A DNA stretch of 64,000 nucleotides from Symsagittifera roscoffensis (Eukaryota; Xenacoelomorpha; Acoela; Convolutidae). Every line of letters starts with the position of its first letter. The stretch's first letter is position 1. Below, one piece after another: positions 22,868-32,396 of the stretch. The translations under genes and the position numbers were made by a program. The DNA lies in contig NC_087062.1 in assembly GCF_963678635.1 (NCBI RefSeq), positions 82,546,012 to 82,610,011 on the forward strand, in the 5' to 3' direction. A model generated the notes under the pieces. That model ran no database searches. It saw nothing but the letters and a program-made list of their open reading frames with translations, and was not told where the DNA came from.

Positions 22868-23012
22868 GGAGCATTTTCTCGACGAGGGGGAGGGGGGGGG
22901 GTTATTTTCAAAGAATTTAAAAGTTTTTGAAAACGCAGAAAAAATTATTACCAAAAAATTTACATGTTTTCGGCGCGCGCTCCCCTTCAAATAATTTTTA
23001 CTAGATATCATA
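22868..23012 (+). mobile_element. hAT MITE fragment
   Basis: Has TTTTCTCGACGAGGGGGAGGGGGGGGGG at one end and GTTTTCGGCGCGCGCTCCCCTTCAAA inside, matching the family (CTCGAGGGGG end, GAAAAAACGCG...GAGGGGGGAGC block). The termini are incomplete. Confidence 0.5.
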
Positions 23013-23555
23013 GGGGAGATAGTTAACAAAATTTCAAATAAGATGTACTAAATTAATTTTTGTTTAAAAGCAAGGGTTTAAATGGGCGGATACAATAAGA
23101 TAGCTGAAAATAGAGGCGGAAAATACGATTAGAGGTGCCTGAAAAGAATCAGGATGTCTCAAAATCATCTACTCGTAAACTCATGTGATAAAAGTATCTC
23201 ACGTGCCGAGCTGAAATGTGTTAAGACGACCCATCGAGAAAAATTAAAATAATGAGATAGAACGATCAAGATAAATCAATTCGTTTAGAGGACTTGTTGG
23301 AAAATGATACATGCTTGAGGAGGAGCTACTTAAAAGGAAGCCAATACTCGAGCGGTACTTTGGGACAAAAAATTGTAGGTCGAATAATTTAAAAGCAAAA
23401 AGACACAAAAGTTGTTCGGAATACTTATTTAGCCAACTAGATTCACGATTAATTTCCGGACTAAAAAGGTCGTGCCGATGTTAATATCGCGACCAAATAT
23501 TCATTTTTTGACAGGGTTTTATCAAGTCGCGGATAAACTCTGAAAGATTTGGATT

Positions 23556-23662
23556 CAGATCGCAGTAGTCTGGAAATAAGTTGGGATATTCAGGAAATTA
23601 GTCGCGAACCAGTCTGGAAATCAGTCACGATACAGTCTTGAAATCAGTCGCAATAGTCGCCG
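23556..23662 (+). repeat. Minisatellite, unit CAGTCTGGAAATCAGTCGCGATA
   Basis: About four units of 22-26 bp, for example CCAGTCTGGAAATCAGTCACGATA followed by CAGTCTTGAAATCAGTCGCAATA. The reverse-complement family is at 20739-20904. Confidence 0.65.
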
Positions 23663-23944
23663 TGATGTGGTGACAGTCCGAACGCAACTCGCGGACCTGA
23701 AAGCTGCGATTGGTCTTTTTTCTAACCAACCCAGGTTTTCATTGATATGATTGTGAAACTCAACTTTTTCACAAACTGATGTCCAAATGAGCTAGAATAG
23801 TTCGAAAAAAGTTTATCGAAAAGAGCATTATGCAAGAAAAAAATCGCAAAAAGTGCATAGTTGCCCAAAAGGGATCCAATGCTAGTGCAAAAGATTCAAC
23901 AGTCAAATCTAACAAAACCTAGAATAGTTGTGGAATAAAGTTTA

Positions 23945-24048
23945 TCAAGAATCGGAATGTCTCAAAAAATCGAAAGTTCGAAGTTTTTTTGAAAGTCCGC
24001 CCCCCCCCCCCCCCTCTCTCGAGAAAAACTTAGCTAGATCCGCCCCTG
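23945..24048 (+). mobile_element. hAT MITE fragment, 3' end
   Basis: GTTTTTTTGAAAGTCCGCC, a run of about fifteen C, CTCGAGAAAAACTTAGCTAGATCCGCCCCTG. The 3' terminus is intact; the 5' part is missing. Confidence 0.65.
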
Positions 24049-24059
24049 GGTAATACCAT

Positions 24060-25878
24060 TTGTTTACATAAACTAACTTGCGTCGGACATAATAACATAA
24101 GTCGGAAACTGTTCAATCGGTGTAGCGGGATTGTCGGAAAAAGATGCATGACTTGAGCAGAGGGTGAATGATAAGGAGACGGGTCTGATCTAGACAGTGA
24201 ACCTTAACCAAAACAAACAAAATGAAGGTACTTTGACAATTAACTGAACTATTTATGCGGTAAACGAATTACTGTTTCAAAAGTAGCTGGCCCTTAAATC
24301 GGACAAAAACAACGCTACCTGCTATAATAAATTGTGGTTCAACAGTCGGCTGATAATTTTTTTGGGTGCCTTGCTTTTGCTTTGTTTGCTATGCCGTTTC
24401 TCATAATTGTATATCAAGTTCACTTTCTGGATCAGACTTGTCTGTGTTATTCACCGAGCAGAGAGACCCAGTGTAACGGTGATTGCATCAGTCTGGTTGT
24501 AACATTCGGAAAAGGATGCACAGCAATATTTGGCTAGTTAATGAACAATGAAAAGAAATGTCTAAAAACTCAAAAACTAAGACCGTTAAAACATTTAAAA
24601 AAAAACGAAGAACTCAAAAACTGTTTTAACGAAAATTTTTTGGTCAACTCGGCAATTATCAATTGTAGGTTTTAGATATAATCAACAAAAACTTCCTCAA
24701 TTTGCAGACGTTTCTGCAAATCTAGACTTATGAGACAATGTTTTGTATTTTCCTTTCGAAAATTGAAATCTAGGCTCTGTTACAATCCAGCCCTTCTAGT
24801 TTACATCAATCGGTGCATAGACAGTTGTATCCCAGATATTTGTGCCCTTGACAAAATTGTCCGAAGCTAGGAACATTTACCCGACATGTGTCCCAGAAAA
24901 AATTGACCGAAACCAATTTCTTTAATTTGACCTTGTGATTTCTAATTCTTTTTGAGGTATTGCATCCGTTTGATTGTTCGATAGTCAAATTTTAGCTGTA
25001 CCAAGCAAGGACAGAATAACCAAAGCATCGTCAAATTTTCAGAAACAAACAATTTAACTGTTAAAGATTCTTTGGTCGAGTTGTGAAGCCATTGGTTTCA
25101 AGAGCAAAAATGTCGGAAGTTCACATCTCGGGTCGGACAAACAGTTTCAGAAGTTTGATTGGATAAGAAAGTTTGACTAAATTGATATTTTTGCCGTTTT
25201 CAAACTGAGTCTAGTTCAATACCGAGATGTTCTAGTAAAAAAAAATTACTCGGAAAATTTTTTCGACACTTATTTTTGCAACATACATTTTGATTAATTG
25301 GACCACTGAGAATTTTACTGAAATTGACTATGATCAACACAGCGCCAAGAAATCGAAGAGGCTCTCAACGTTTCCCCTTTTTGACCAAGAGTTCAAGAGC
25401 AACAAAAATTAAACTAGAATCAGTCATTCAATCATGCCTACTTCTAGCATAAGCGTCAATCAAGCAAAAATTGTTAAATTATTTGTAAATGATTAGAGTT
25501 CTCTTTTAATTGAATCTCTAATAAGCTACTCAAATAAAATTCTGGTTTTTTTGCACTGTTGCGCTGCTTTATGAAATTAAGCTATTTTATTGAAAGTTTC
25601 ATCGAAATAATCCAGTTTTTATCTAGGGTGGCAATCAGCTTGACATTTTTGGATTAATTTTGGAACAATTTTGTCTGGAAACCAAGCGTCTGGGAAAATT
25701 TTTGAACTTTGGACTGTTTTGTCCGGGACATAATTGTGATTGACAAAAAGTCTAGACACCGACATCCATTACCAGCGTGCAAAATTTTAAAAATCAACTA
25801 ATGGTAATAACTACTGGCGCTAATTTATCGGCTGGTAGTCCTCTCTTTAAACAGTCATCGGCTGTAGAACTAAATAGT
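24060..25878. other. Intron sequence without supportable genes
   Basis: About 1.8 kb. A 67-codon open stretch near 24334-24537 has a hydrophobic start and several Cys but no recognisable family, and I do not call it a gene. Nothing else recognised. Confidence 0.45.
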
Positions 25879-26045
25879 GATCTCGGGATTCATCAAGAAG
25901 ACAAGACAAAAAGTAGACACGTCGTTAGCCAATTAGAATCGAGATAAGAAAACAAACGTACGAATTATAATCTTGTCTTGATGCTGATTGGCTTTCGACG
26001 TTTCTGTTCTATGACTTGTCTATTTTTTGCTTCGTAACCGTGATC
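25879..26045. repeat. Imperfect inverted repeat, about 70-bp arms
   Basis: Left arm about 25879-25950 and right arm about 25973-26045 are imperfect reverse complements (AGACAAGACAAAAAGTAGACACGTCG...AGCCAAT against the complement of ATTGGCTTTCGACGTTTCTG...GACTTGTCT). The loop is about 22 bases. It could be a foldback MITE or a hairpin-forming transcript. Its termini show GATC at both ends. Confidence 0.55.
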
Positions 26046-26564
26046 CCTTTTTTCTCAACGTGTAGTTAGGCACTTCTCTTCCCCCCCCCCCCCGTTGCTG
26101 AGTTGTTTACCTAGAGGTTTTTCATTGAATCCAATCTAACAATGGCCTCTATCACTCTTAGTACTGAATCCATGTCTCGCTCGGAATTTTTTTGCCAGCA
26201 AACTAATATTCTTTGCTCGTATAACTGTTAATATCAAGGTTTCGACAGTATTTTTAGTTATTGTCTCATGTTTTTTTTTGTTGTTTGTATAGATAAGACG
26301 AAGAAAACTATCCAGAATTTTCTTTTTCTATTCTGGAAACCATAAAATTTAGACGCCACCCAAACACACGATCAAATCTTTCATCCAGAGACAACTCTCT
26401 CAAACTATGAAGGTCAGACAAATCAACCGACAGTAACGTGCCTATGCAATAACGGACAATTCAGCCAAAGTTTCTTTTCATTTTATCCAATTGTAATTTT
26501 TTTTTTGAGAAATTGGTAAAAATATCCTATATAGCAGTAAATGCAAATTTTAGGAACACAGAGT

Positions 26565-27027
26565 TTAAATACCATTTTTGAGCATTTTGTGGAAAGTTTT
26601 GACACAAAAAATGGCGTTTTTCTTTAATTAATCATTTTGATCGTTATCATCAATTGTTGTTCTAGCGTCCTTATCATGCATTCAAAAGTTGATATTGAAG
26701 ACTTCGAGCTTAATGGAGTTTTAAGTCGAGAAAAACTAAACTGCTCTACTGTGAGCCAGGGTCTTAATTGTGCTTAAGCAACAGCAGCTGGATAAATGCT
26801 TCCAGATTATAGGTTAAAATCGTTCGGTTCTAATCAATTTTTGACATTTTTAAGTGCGTTTTGGGTTTTCTTGGAGTTTGGGAATGCATCGAAAGGCATA
26901 TCATAGAGAAAAAATTGAGGGTCGATCAACCAAAAATGTATGTCGTAAATCTTGTAATTAGGAGGGACCCTTCGGGTAGTCAGGGTGTCGAATTCCTGCT
27001 ATCGCCTCCCATCTAAACCCGTCCCTG
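26565..27027 (+). mobile_element. hAT MITE copy, decayed
   Basis: Has TTTTGTGGAAAGTTTTGACACAAAAAATGGCG near the left, then AGGGGACC-like GGAGGGACCCTTCGGGTAGTCAGGGTGTCGAATTCC and the terminus CATCTAAACCCGTCCCTG. The interior contains unrelated sequence. Confidence 0.5.
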
Positions 27028-27667
27028 TTTTCAAGATAGATTATCGTTGAAATTGTTCAAATTAATACGCGCGTAATTCACATTCCATTAGTAAACATCT
27101 TTTTTCTACTAGCCATGGAGCTCTTGTAAGATATAAATATCCTTTCATTTTCATAAGTCATTAGCGTAGGCTACAATTACGCCAAAATGCCAGGAAAGCA
27201 TTTTCCACGATCAATAGGAGAGCAAAGGAAACGAAATCTGAATTAAAACTGTGTAAATTGACTCTTCTTACGGGTAAAATGACGGCTCAGGGAGCTTATT
27301 TAATTACAGGGACTTAGCAGTAGAAACGAAATAAGTTGGAAAAAAAAGAAGCGGCAAATTTTTTGCATCATGCCTCCAGGCTGCCATTTTGAACTATTCA
27401 AGAGTTAGTTTTCTTGACTGATTGAACATCAAGGCTTATCTATGATTTAATTAACAAAAATTCACGCACTTATTAGGTGAATATTTCGACTTGATCATAC
27501 GCTTGGAAAACGACCGAGACTTGATTTATGATAACAAATGAATGAACATTTTCAAAATTGTTCATTTTAAACCGTTTAATTTTTATGGAAAGTGAACAGC
27601 TATTTGCATTTCGGATTTTAGAAAAAACCGCGTGCCGTAATTTTTTGTTCCAAAAATTTTTGAAGAC

Positions 27668-27940
27668 AACAAGACTGCTCGTATATCAGGGCAAAGCCTT
27701 GAATGTTCCGACTGTCCTTTAATTCATATCGAATAATTTTTGGGAAAAAAATATTGAAAATCTATACATTTTGGACAATATCAAAGTGTGAAACTAGCTA
27801 GCCTCAATTGAAGTTGTAAAATTTTGAGTCGTATGAAATTAATACGAACAATTAGCTAGTCTTTTTTCAATTTGTTGCGCGAGATAATTTGCCACGCATA
27901 AATAATTCGCGTTAGGCTTTCAGCAGTATGAATACAGCCG
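27668..27940 (-). repeat. Family H copy, subfamily B, 3' part
   Basis: Starts AACAAGACTGCTCGTATATCAGGGCAAAGCCTTGAATGTTCCGACTGTCC. It continues with the subfamily B interior (GTATGAAATTAATACGA, AATTAGCTAG, CACGCATAAATAATTCGCG). It stops at a junction near 27940. Confidence 0.7.
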
Positions 27941-28402
27941 AACTGCCCCTTAATCCGTATGGAAAAGTTTTTGGGAATAGATAAAATTGGAAAACTAAAA
28001 TTTTTTGACATTTTCAATGATCAAGTGTGAAAACGTGAGTCAAACAAAATTAATACGACCGATTGGTCAGCTTCAATAAAATTTGGAATGGTTTTGTTGT
28101 GCTGTATAATTCACCACGCAAAAATAATTCACGTTAAGCTTTCAGTATTATGGATAAAATCTACAAAGCTTGCAACAATTAGTCCAGAGCCTGGCAAAAT
28201 TGGCAAATTTCAAACTCCAAAAACTTTGCAAAAACTGATCAGGGTTAAAACTTTTTTTTTTAAATTTAATTTCAGGGAGTCGATAACTTCAATGGGGCAA
28301 AACATTTAAATTTTTTGCTGAAAAATATTATTTCGATCACCAGAAATTGACTGAGAAAAAAATCAAGCATAAACAACCCGTTTTCTTCGAAAGTCGGGAA
28401 AA
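27941..28402 (-). repeat. Family H copy, subfamily B, adjoining
   Basis: Begins CCGAACTGCCCCTTAATCCG, lacking the hairpin. It repeats the same interior (AAATTAATACGACCGATTGG, GTTGTGCTGTATAATTCACCACGC) and ends TTCGAAAGTCGGGA. Two copies in the same direction thus lie end to end. Confidence 0.65.
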
Positions 28403-28410
28403 AATGTTAG

Positions 28411-28595
28411 AAGTGGTTTTTTCTCCAGACAAATGTCATTTTTTTAACCAACAATTTTTGACGAAATTTTTTATCGTTTGAAAGGTGTTGTTGTATTGAG
28501 CTCAAATTTTAAAAAACTTTGCAGCTGTGATCATTTTAAGAAAAAAAGGGGGGTTATGAATATGCTAATTTGGACAACTTTGGACAATGAACGAG
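28411..28595 (+). repeat. Family H copy, 5' part, cut by assembly gap
   Basis: GTGGTTTTTTCTCCAGACAAA, TTGACGAAATTTTTTATCG and TTGAGCTCAAATTTTAAAAAACTTTGCAGCTGTGATCA match the 5' half of other copies. It runs into the gap. Confidence 0.6.
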
Positions 28596-28795
28596 NNNNN
28601 NNNNNNNNNNNNNNNNNNNNNNNNNNNNNNNNNNNNNNNNNNNNNNNNNNNNNNNNNNNNNNNNNNNNNNNNNNNNNNNNNNNNNNNNNNNNNNNNNNNN
28701 NNNNNNNNNNNNNNNNNNNNNNNNNNNNNNNNNNNNNNNNNNNNNNNNNNNNNNNNNNNNNNNNNNNNNNNNNNNNNNNNNNNNNNNNNNNNNNN
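28596..28795. other. Assembly gap, 200 N
   Basis: Exactly 200 undetermined bases, so probably a placeholder length. Lies inside the large receptor intron; it could hide part of a family H copy or even the missing short exon. Confidence 1.
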
Positions 28796-29344
28796 AAAAA
28801 AGTATTCTGTAGGCACCAGAGAAGCGCTATTTTTTTATCACAATCATCCTAAAACGGCTCAAAAAAGCATTTTCTTCAAAGTGTAAAACGCTGAAAGCCA
28901 GTTTTGCTCAATATGTTTTGATCCCCCCTTCAGATAACATTTAGTTTCTGATTATTTCTTAACTTGCCTCACTTTCAATTTTCAATTCTCGCATGACAAA
29001 CAAAACTACAGTCAAAATTCGATTTCCCTTTAAGCAGACTAGAATCTCAGCTAAAAACAAATCCGGGACTAATTTAATTTCCCAAATTACAATTAGTATT
29101 GACTAAAAGGAAAATCACAAAATTAACTTCACGAGTAAATAAATATCAATAGAATAGAAAATTGTGTTGTCATAAGCTTGGTTTATCAGGTGCTTGGTAA
29201 AAATACGTCTGCGAGAAAATCAGTTTTGAAGGTCACAAACGAACCACTGGCGTCTACTTTGGAAGCTTTTTTAGACAAAAAAACTCTCTGAAATTCGCGG
29301 AAGCTGGTTGGCATGCGCAATGCAAAAAACGGGGCTATTCAATT

Positions 29345-29405
29345 TTTGCTGAAGAAAAAAATCAAGCTTTTGCTGAAGAAAAAAATACGCTGAAGAAAAA
29401 AAGTA
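29345..29405 (+). repeat. Short tandem repeat GCTGAAGAAAAAAA
   Basis: Three near-identical units of (TTTT)GCTGAAGAAAAAAAT. The surrounding 28800-30220 is AT-rich intron with nothing else recognised. Confidence 0.7.
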
Positions 29406-30224
29406 CGTTTGCAAGTGATCAAACGCCAAAAAGAGCTTCGAAAATAGCAATGAAAATGAAAACAATTTTTAGGAGAATTAAAATGATGCCGTTTCTTTTT
29501 CAAAATTTGGGCTTAATTTTTTTTACCCCCAGACCATTTTTGTTTTATAAGTCAATCAAAAGTTACGTTAAAAATGTTTATTCGTTGCTGATAAAGTTCT
29601 ATCAAAACGAACTTAGATAGCCCAGCAGTTATTTTGAAGGGCATTTATCTTAAAAATTTGAGAATAATGCTTTAAAATTGTTTCTAAATTAAAAATTGGT
29701 ATTTTAAATAATAAAAAATGACACTTGTTACTTAAGAGCACCTGCATTCAATTGAAAAGATTTTGTTATCAACAGCAATATTATAATTCATTATAATCAT
29801 TGTGACAAACAAATCTTTAAATATTTTGGAAAAAATCCGAATACATTTGATTATAAATCTTTTAAATGGATATTATTGGTGATTATATATGATTTTAAAT
29901 GTCACAAAGTCCGTTACATAAAAATAAGTTAAAGTCAATAAATTAAACATAAATTAGAATGCAGCACATTTTTCTAGAAAATTTTGAAAACTTAAGGGCT
30001 TTTTTCATTACAAGGACAAATTGCGCATTTGATTGGCTTACAATTGGGTGTCTCTGTAGGTCACTAGTAATTAGCGAAAAGTCCTCTGAACTTTTTCCAA
30101 AATTTAAATTAATTCGTTATTCAAAATTTCAGTGGATTCGGCGCTCAAATTTATGTATCGTAAATTCTTTTTGCATATTAGTTTTCTCGCGGAATCGAAA
30201 ACGAGCAAAAATAGCTAGTTGATG

Positions 30225-30620
30225 CGGATTCCACAAATGTAGACGAATTCGGCAAAGTGTAGGCGGATTCCGCAAGTTTACGCAAATTCCGCTTTTATTT
30301 TGCGGTTGCCGCTGACAATTTGCGGATTTCGCTTAGAGTTTGTAGATTCCGCTTGCAGTTGCTGCATTACCACAGCGTAAATTCGCTTGCCGCTTGCAAT
30401 CAGACATCTTAAAATTTTATGCACAAATATTATTTTTGTGTTTGTTGCGGCTTCAGCACTGCGTCTTCTGAATTCCGCAACTTTCCAAACTTTCTACCAA
30501 TTTCGAGCAAACAAAGTGTTTTAGCTATTTGTTCTCGAAATCAAAAACAACTAAGAAAGTAAAAGAAAATAGCAATGTTGCAGATTCCGCAACAAATCTG
30601 TTTTCGGGCTGTTGCCGCTT
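30225..30620. repeat. Cluster of GCGGATTCCGCAA-type motifs
   Basis: At least eight irregularly spaced variants of a palindromic core GCGGATTCCGC (GCGGATTCCACAA, GCGGATTCCGCAAG, GCAAATTCCGC, GCGGATTTCGC, GTAGATTCCGC, GCAGATTCCGCAAC). They are densest at 30225-30400. Not a simple array. Confidence 0.55.
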
Positions 30621-30639
30621 ACAACTTACACAGTTTGGC

Positions 30640-30790
30640 CTCATAATGTTGGTGCGCGTTCCCCCTACACAATAAGGTTTTATAAGGTTTTTTTTAGAGA
30701 AAATTTAGGATTGTTCATCCAAAAATAGTTCAAAAGATGGGAACCTTCAAAAAACCTGGCAACAGAACTGATGGGAAGGCATATCCCCAA
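30640..30790 (-). mobile_element. hAT MITE fragment
   Basis: GTGCGCGTTCCCCCT, GATTGTTCATCCAAAAATAG and GGGAACCTTCAAAAAACC resemble the internal family order (GCGCGCTCCCC, GTCGACCAAAAATG). The termini are absent. Confidence 0.35.
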
Positions 30791-31072
30791 TTCCTTTGGC
30801 ACACTACTGATTGTACCAAATGTAAACTAGTTGGAAAAAAATAAACCAGCCGAAAATAATAGTATTATCTAATAGTTATGTAATTATTTACCAGTTGTAT
30901 GTAACTATTATGTAACTATATAATTTTTATGCAACAATTATGTAACTGTTAGGAAAATTATGCAAATTCTAGCATATGATGTAACTTTCCGGCTAATTTA
31001 TAAATTCTGAGCATTTTCGATTGGTTTTACTTCGGCTGGTTTATTTACTCTCAGACTAGTTGGTTCTCTTAC

Positions 31073-31245
31073 GAGGGTGATGAGTTGAATTACAGTGAGC
31101 ATGACCTCGACCACAATTGGGTTGGAAGTGTTCACGACAGGGCGTGACCGAAAGGTGTAGTTGGCCAGCAACAGTCGAGACACTGCATCTCCCCCAAGGT
31201 AAGTGTTGCTGTGCAAACCCCCACTGCCGTAATCCGCACCCCCTC
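31073..31245 (-). CDS. Exon of nicotinic-type receptor: N-terminal helix and first beta strands of ligand-binding domain
   Basis: The 173-nt exon is bounded by a polypyrimidine tract plus TTTAG acceptor and a GTAAGAG donor. It encodes 57 full codons after a two-base partial codon. The peptide has a Leu-rich helix (AVSRLLLANY), then the family signature 'RPVVNTSNPIVVEVMLTVIQ' and LITL, matching the 'LL..Y....RPV.N.S.P..V...L.L.QLI' pattern of nicotinic subunits just after the signal peptide. Two N-glycosylation sequons (NYT, NTS) are visible. It ends in phase 0 at the point where vertebrate nicotinic genes also have an intron. The preceding exon, which would carry the signal peptide and end with one base of a codon, was not identified. 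The Gly-rich start of the exon (GGADYGSGG) is not part of the family pattern I know. Confidence 0.85.
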
Positions 31246-31308
31246 CTAAAAAAACAAAGTTGACCAACTATGGAAACAAAATTAAAATCAATTTGTGCGA
31301 AAATGAGT

Positions 31309-31400
31309 ACCCTCTTGAAAACAAACAAAGGAAAAAGTTTAATAATTAAACATGTTTTTTCAGACCCTCTTGAAAACAAAAAAGAAAAAGTTAATTACCT
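31309..31400. repeat. Duplicated 37-bp segment
   Basis: ACCCTCTTGAAAACAAA followed by AAGGAAAAAGTTTAAT occurs at about 31308-31345 and again at 31363-31395, with a short spacer. Lies just upstream of the first seen receptor exon on the gene strand. Confidence 0.6.
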
Positions 31401-31890
31401 AATCATTTTTTTTAATAATCAATATGCAATAATCAAATATGCAATAATTAAAGCGCAAAAAATAAGCCAATGCGATTACATATACTAGGTGTGAATACGG
31501 GCTGGAAATGAAATTAAGCTTGTCGTTATCTTCCCAGTTTTAATCTTGTTAGAAAATTGTTGGTGAACAAAGTACAATTATTCCACCTTTATTACACTGC
31601 TTCGTCGGGTTCAAATTTTGGTCAATAGTCACCTTCCTTGAAGATATGGCAATTTGATATCAACTTCAATGTATTAGTAACTTGATGCAAAATATTTCAA
31701 TTTTCGCCTAATTAGCTCCCGTATTAAAGGAAAACCAATATGAACTTTGAGTTCAAAAATGCCAAATTGTTTCGGACTTCATTAGGAATTTCGATATTTT
31801 TACCACAAACTTTCAATTCTCCGCTAATTTTTAGCGTACTAATTTTTTTGACAAAATAAAACATTGGAGGAATTTTTGCTTCAATTGAAT

Positions 31891-32068
31891 AATAATGAGG
31901 TTGCGCGTATATCAAGACAACGCTCTGAATGATCCGACTGCATTTAGAGACGTTCAAAAATTTTACTTGAATGTTTGATAAAACACAAAAGAAAAAGTTT
32001 TTTTTTCTTTTTTTTCTTCGTTTATGATTCTCACGCTCTGTAAAGTATATAAGGATGTATTTAGCGTC
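31891..32068 (-). repeat. Family H copy, 3' part, split by BEL/Pao insertion
   Basis: Starts with TGCGCGTATATCAAGACAACGCTCTGAATGATCCGACTGC. Its continuation past the inserted retrotransposon is at 35281-35600 (AATTTAATGCGCCGG, GCGTGTTATAAAAACGCATATATCGCTCATTAA, ending CGAAAGACAGAACAACC). The last 61 bases (32008-32068) are duplicated at 35220-35280. Confidence 0.7.
32008..32068. repeat. 61-bp direct repeat flanking the BEL/Pao element, left copy
   Basis: Eight T followed by CTTCGTTTATGATTCTC up to GTATTTAGCGTC, abutting the left LTR exactly. The right copy is 35220-35280 and appears identical. Confidence 0.95.
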
Positions 32069-32243
32069 TGACAATGGCAATACGTTTTGATTGATTAAGA
32101 TTCCAATTTGAGATCGTAGTTTAGTTGTTTCTTTTAATGATTTCTTTTTGATTTTTGAGTTTTGAGTCTTTCAGTTTACTAATTTGGCGGCATATTCATG
32201 TCAAAAATGTGGCAAAATTAGGTTCGGCAAAGAATAAAGTTCA
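32069..32243 (-). repeat. BEL/Pao LTR, left (3' LTR in element orientation)
   Basis: 175 bp. In element orientation it reads TGAACTTTATTCTTTGCC to CGTATTGCCATTGTCA, so TG...CA. It aligns along its whole length with 35046-35219. An AATAAA motif is visible only on the plus strand. The internal sequence next to it carries ATGTCTACGACAT, so the true LTR start may be about 15 bases further out. Confidence 0.85.
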
Positions 32244-32396
32244 AATGTCGTAGACATAGCCGGGCCCATTTGAAGGTTGCAAATTAGAAAATTGTTCGTT
32301 GAAGCTGATGGTACGTCGTCGTTGATTGTAATGGTCATCTAGTTGTTAGCTGTCGTTGATCATGTTGGTCATCTAGTTGTTACTGTGGTCCAATAC

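Larger units (their letters stand above)
1724..31245 (-). other. Partial gene: nicotinic-type Cys-loop ligand-gated ion channel subunit (three exons seen)
   Basis: Three well-separated GC-richer islands on the minus strand encode consecutive parts of one Cys-loop receptor extracellular domain: 31073-31245, 9393-9502 and 1724-1859. Their order along the minus strand matches the protein order of the family. Exon 9393-9502 ends with two bases of a codon and exon 1724-1859 starts with one, so they join in frame to give a Ser. The introns are about 21.6 kb and 7.5 kb and filled with transposons. In this family the mature protein is a pentameric, membrane-embedded, neurotransmitter-gated channel. 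The transmembrane exons are missing and must lie past the left edge; the signal-peptide exon was not found. A short exon (about 45 nt in vertebrate nicotinic genes) is expected between 9503 and 31072 and was not found. Whether the subunit binds acetylcholine cannot be told. Confidence 0.85.

Noticed and set aside
24334-24537. 67-codon open frame with hydrophobic start and several Cys
   Set aside because: No splice partner or family; lies within the receptor intron on the opposite strand.
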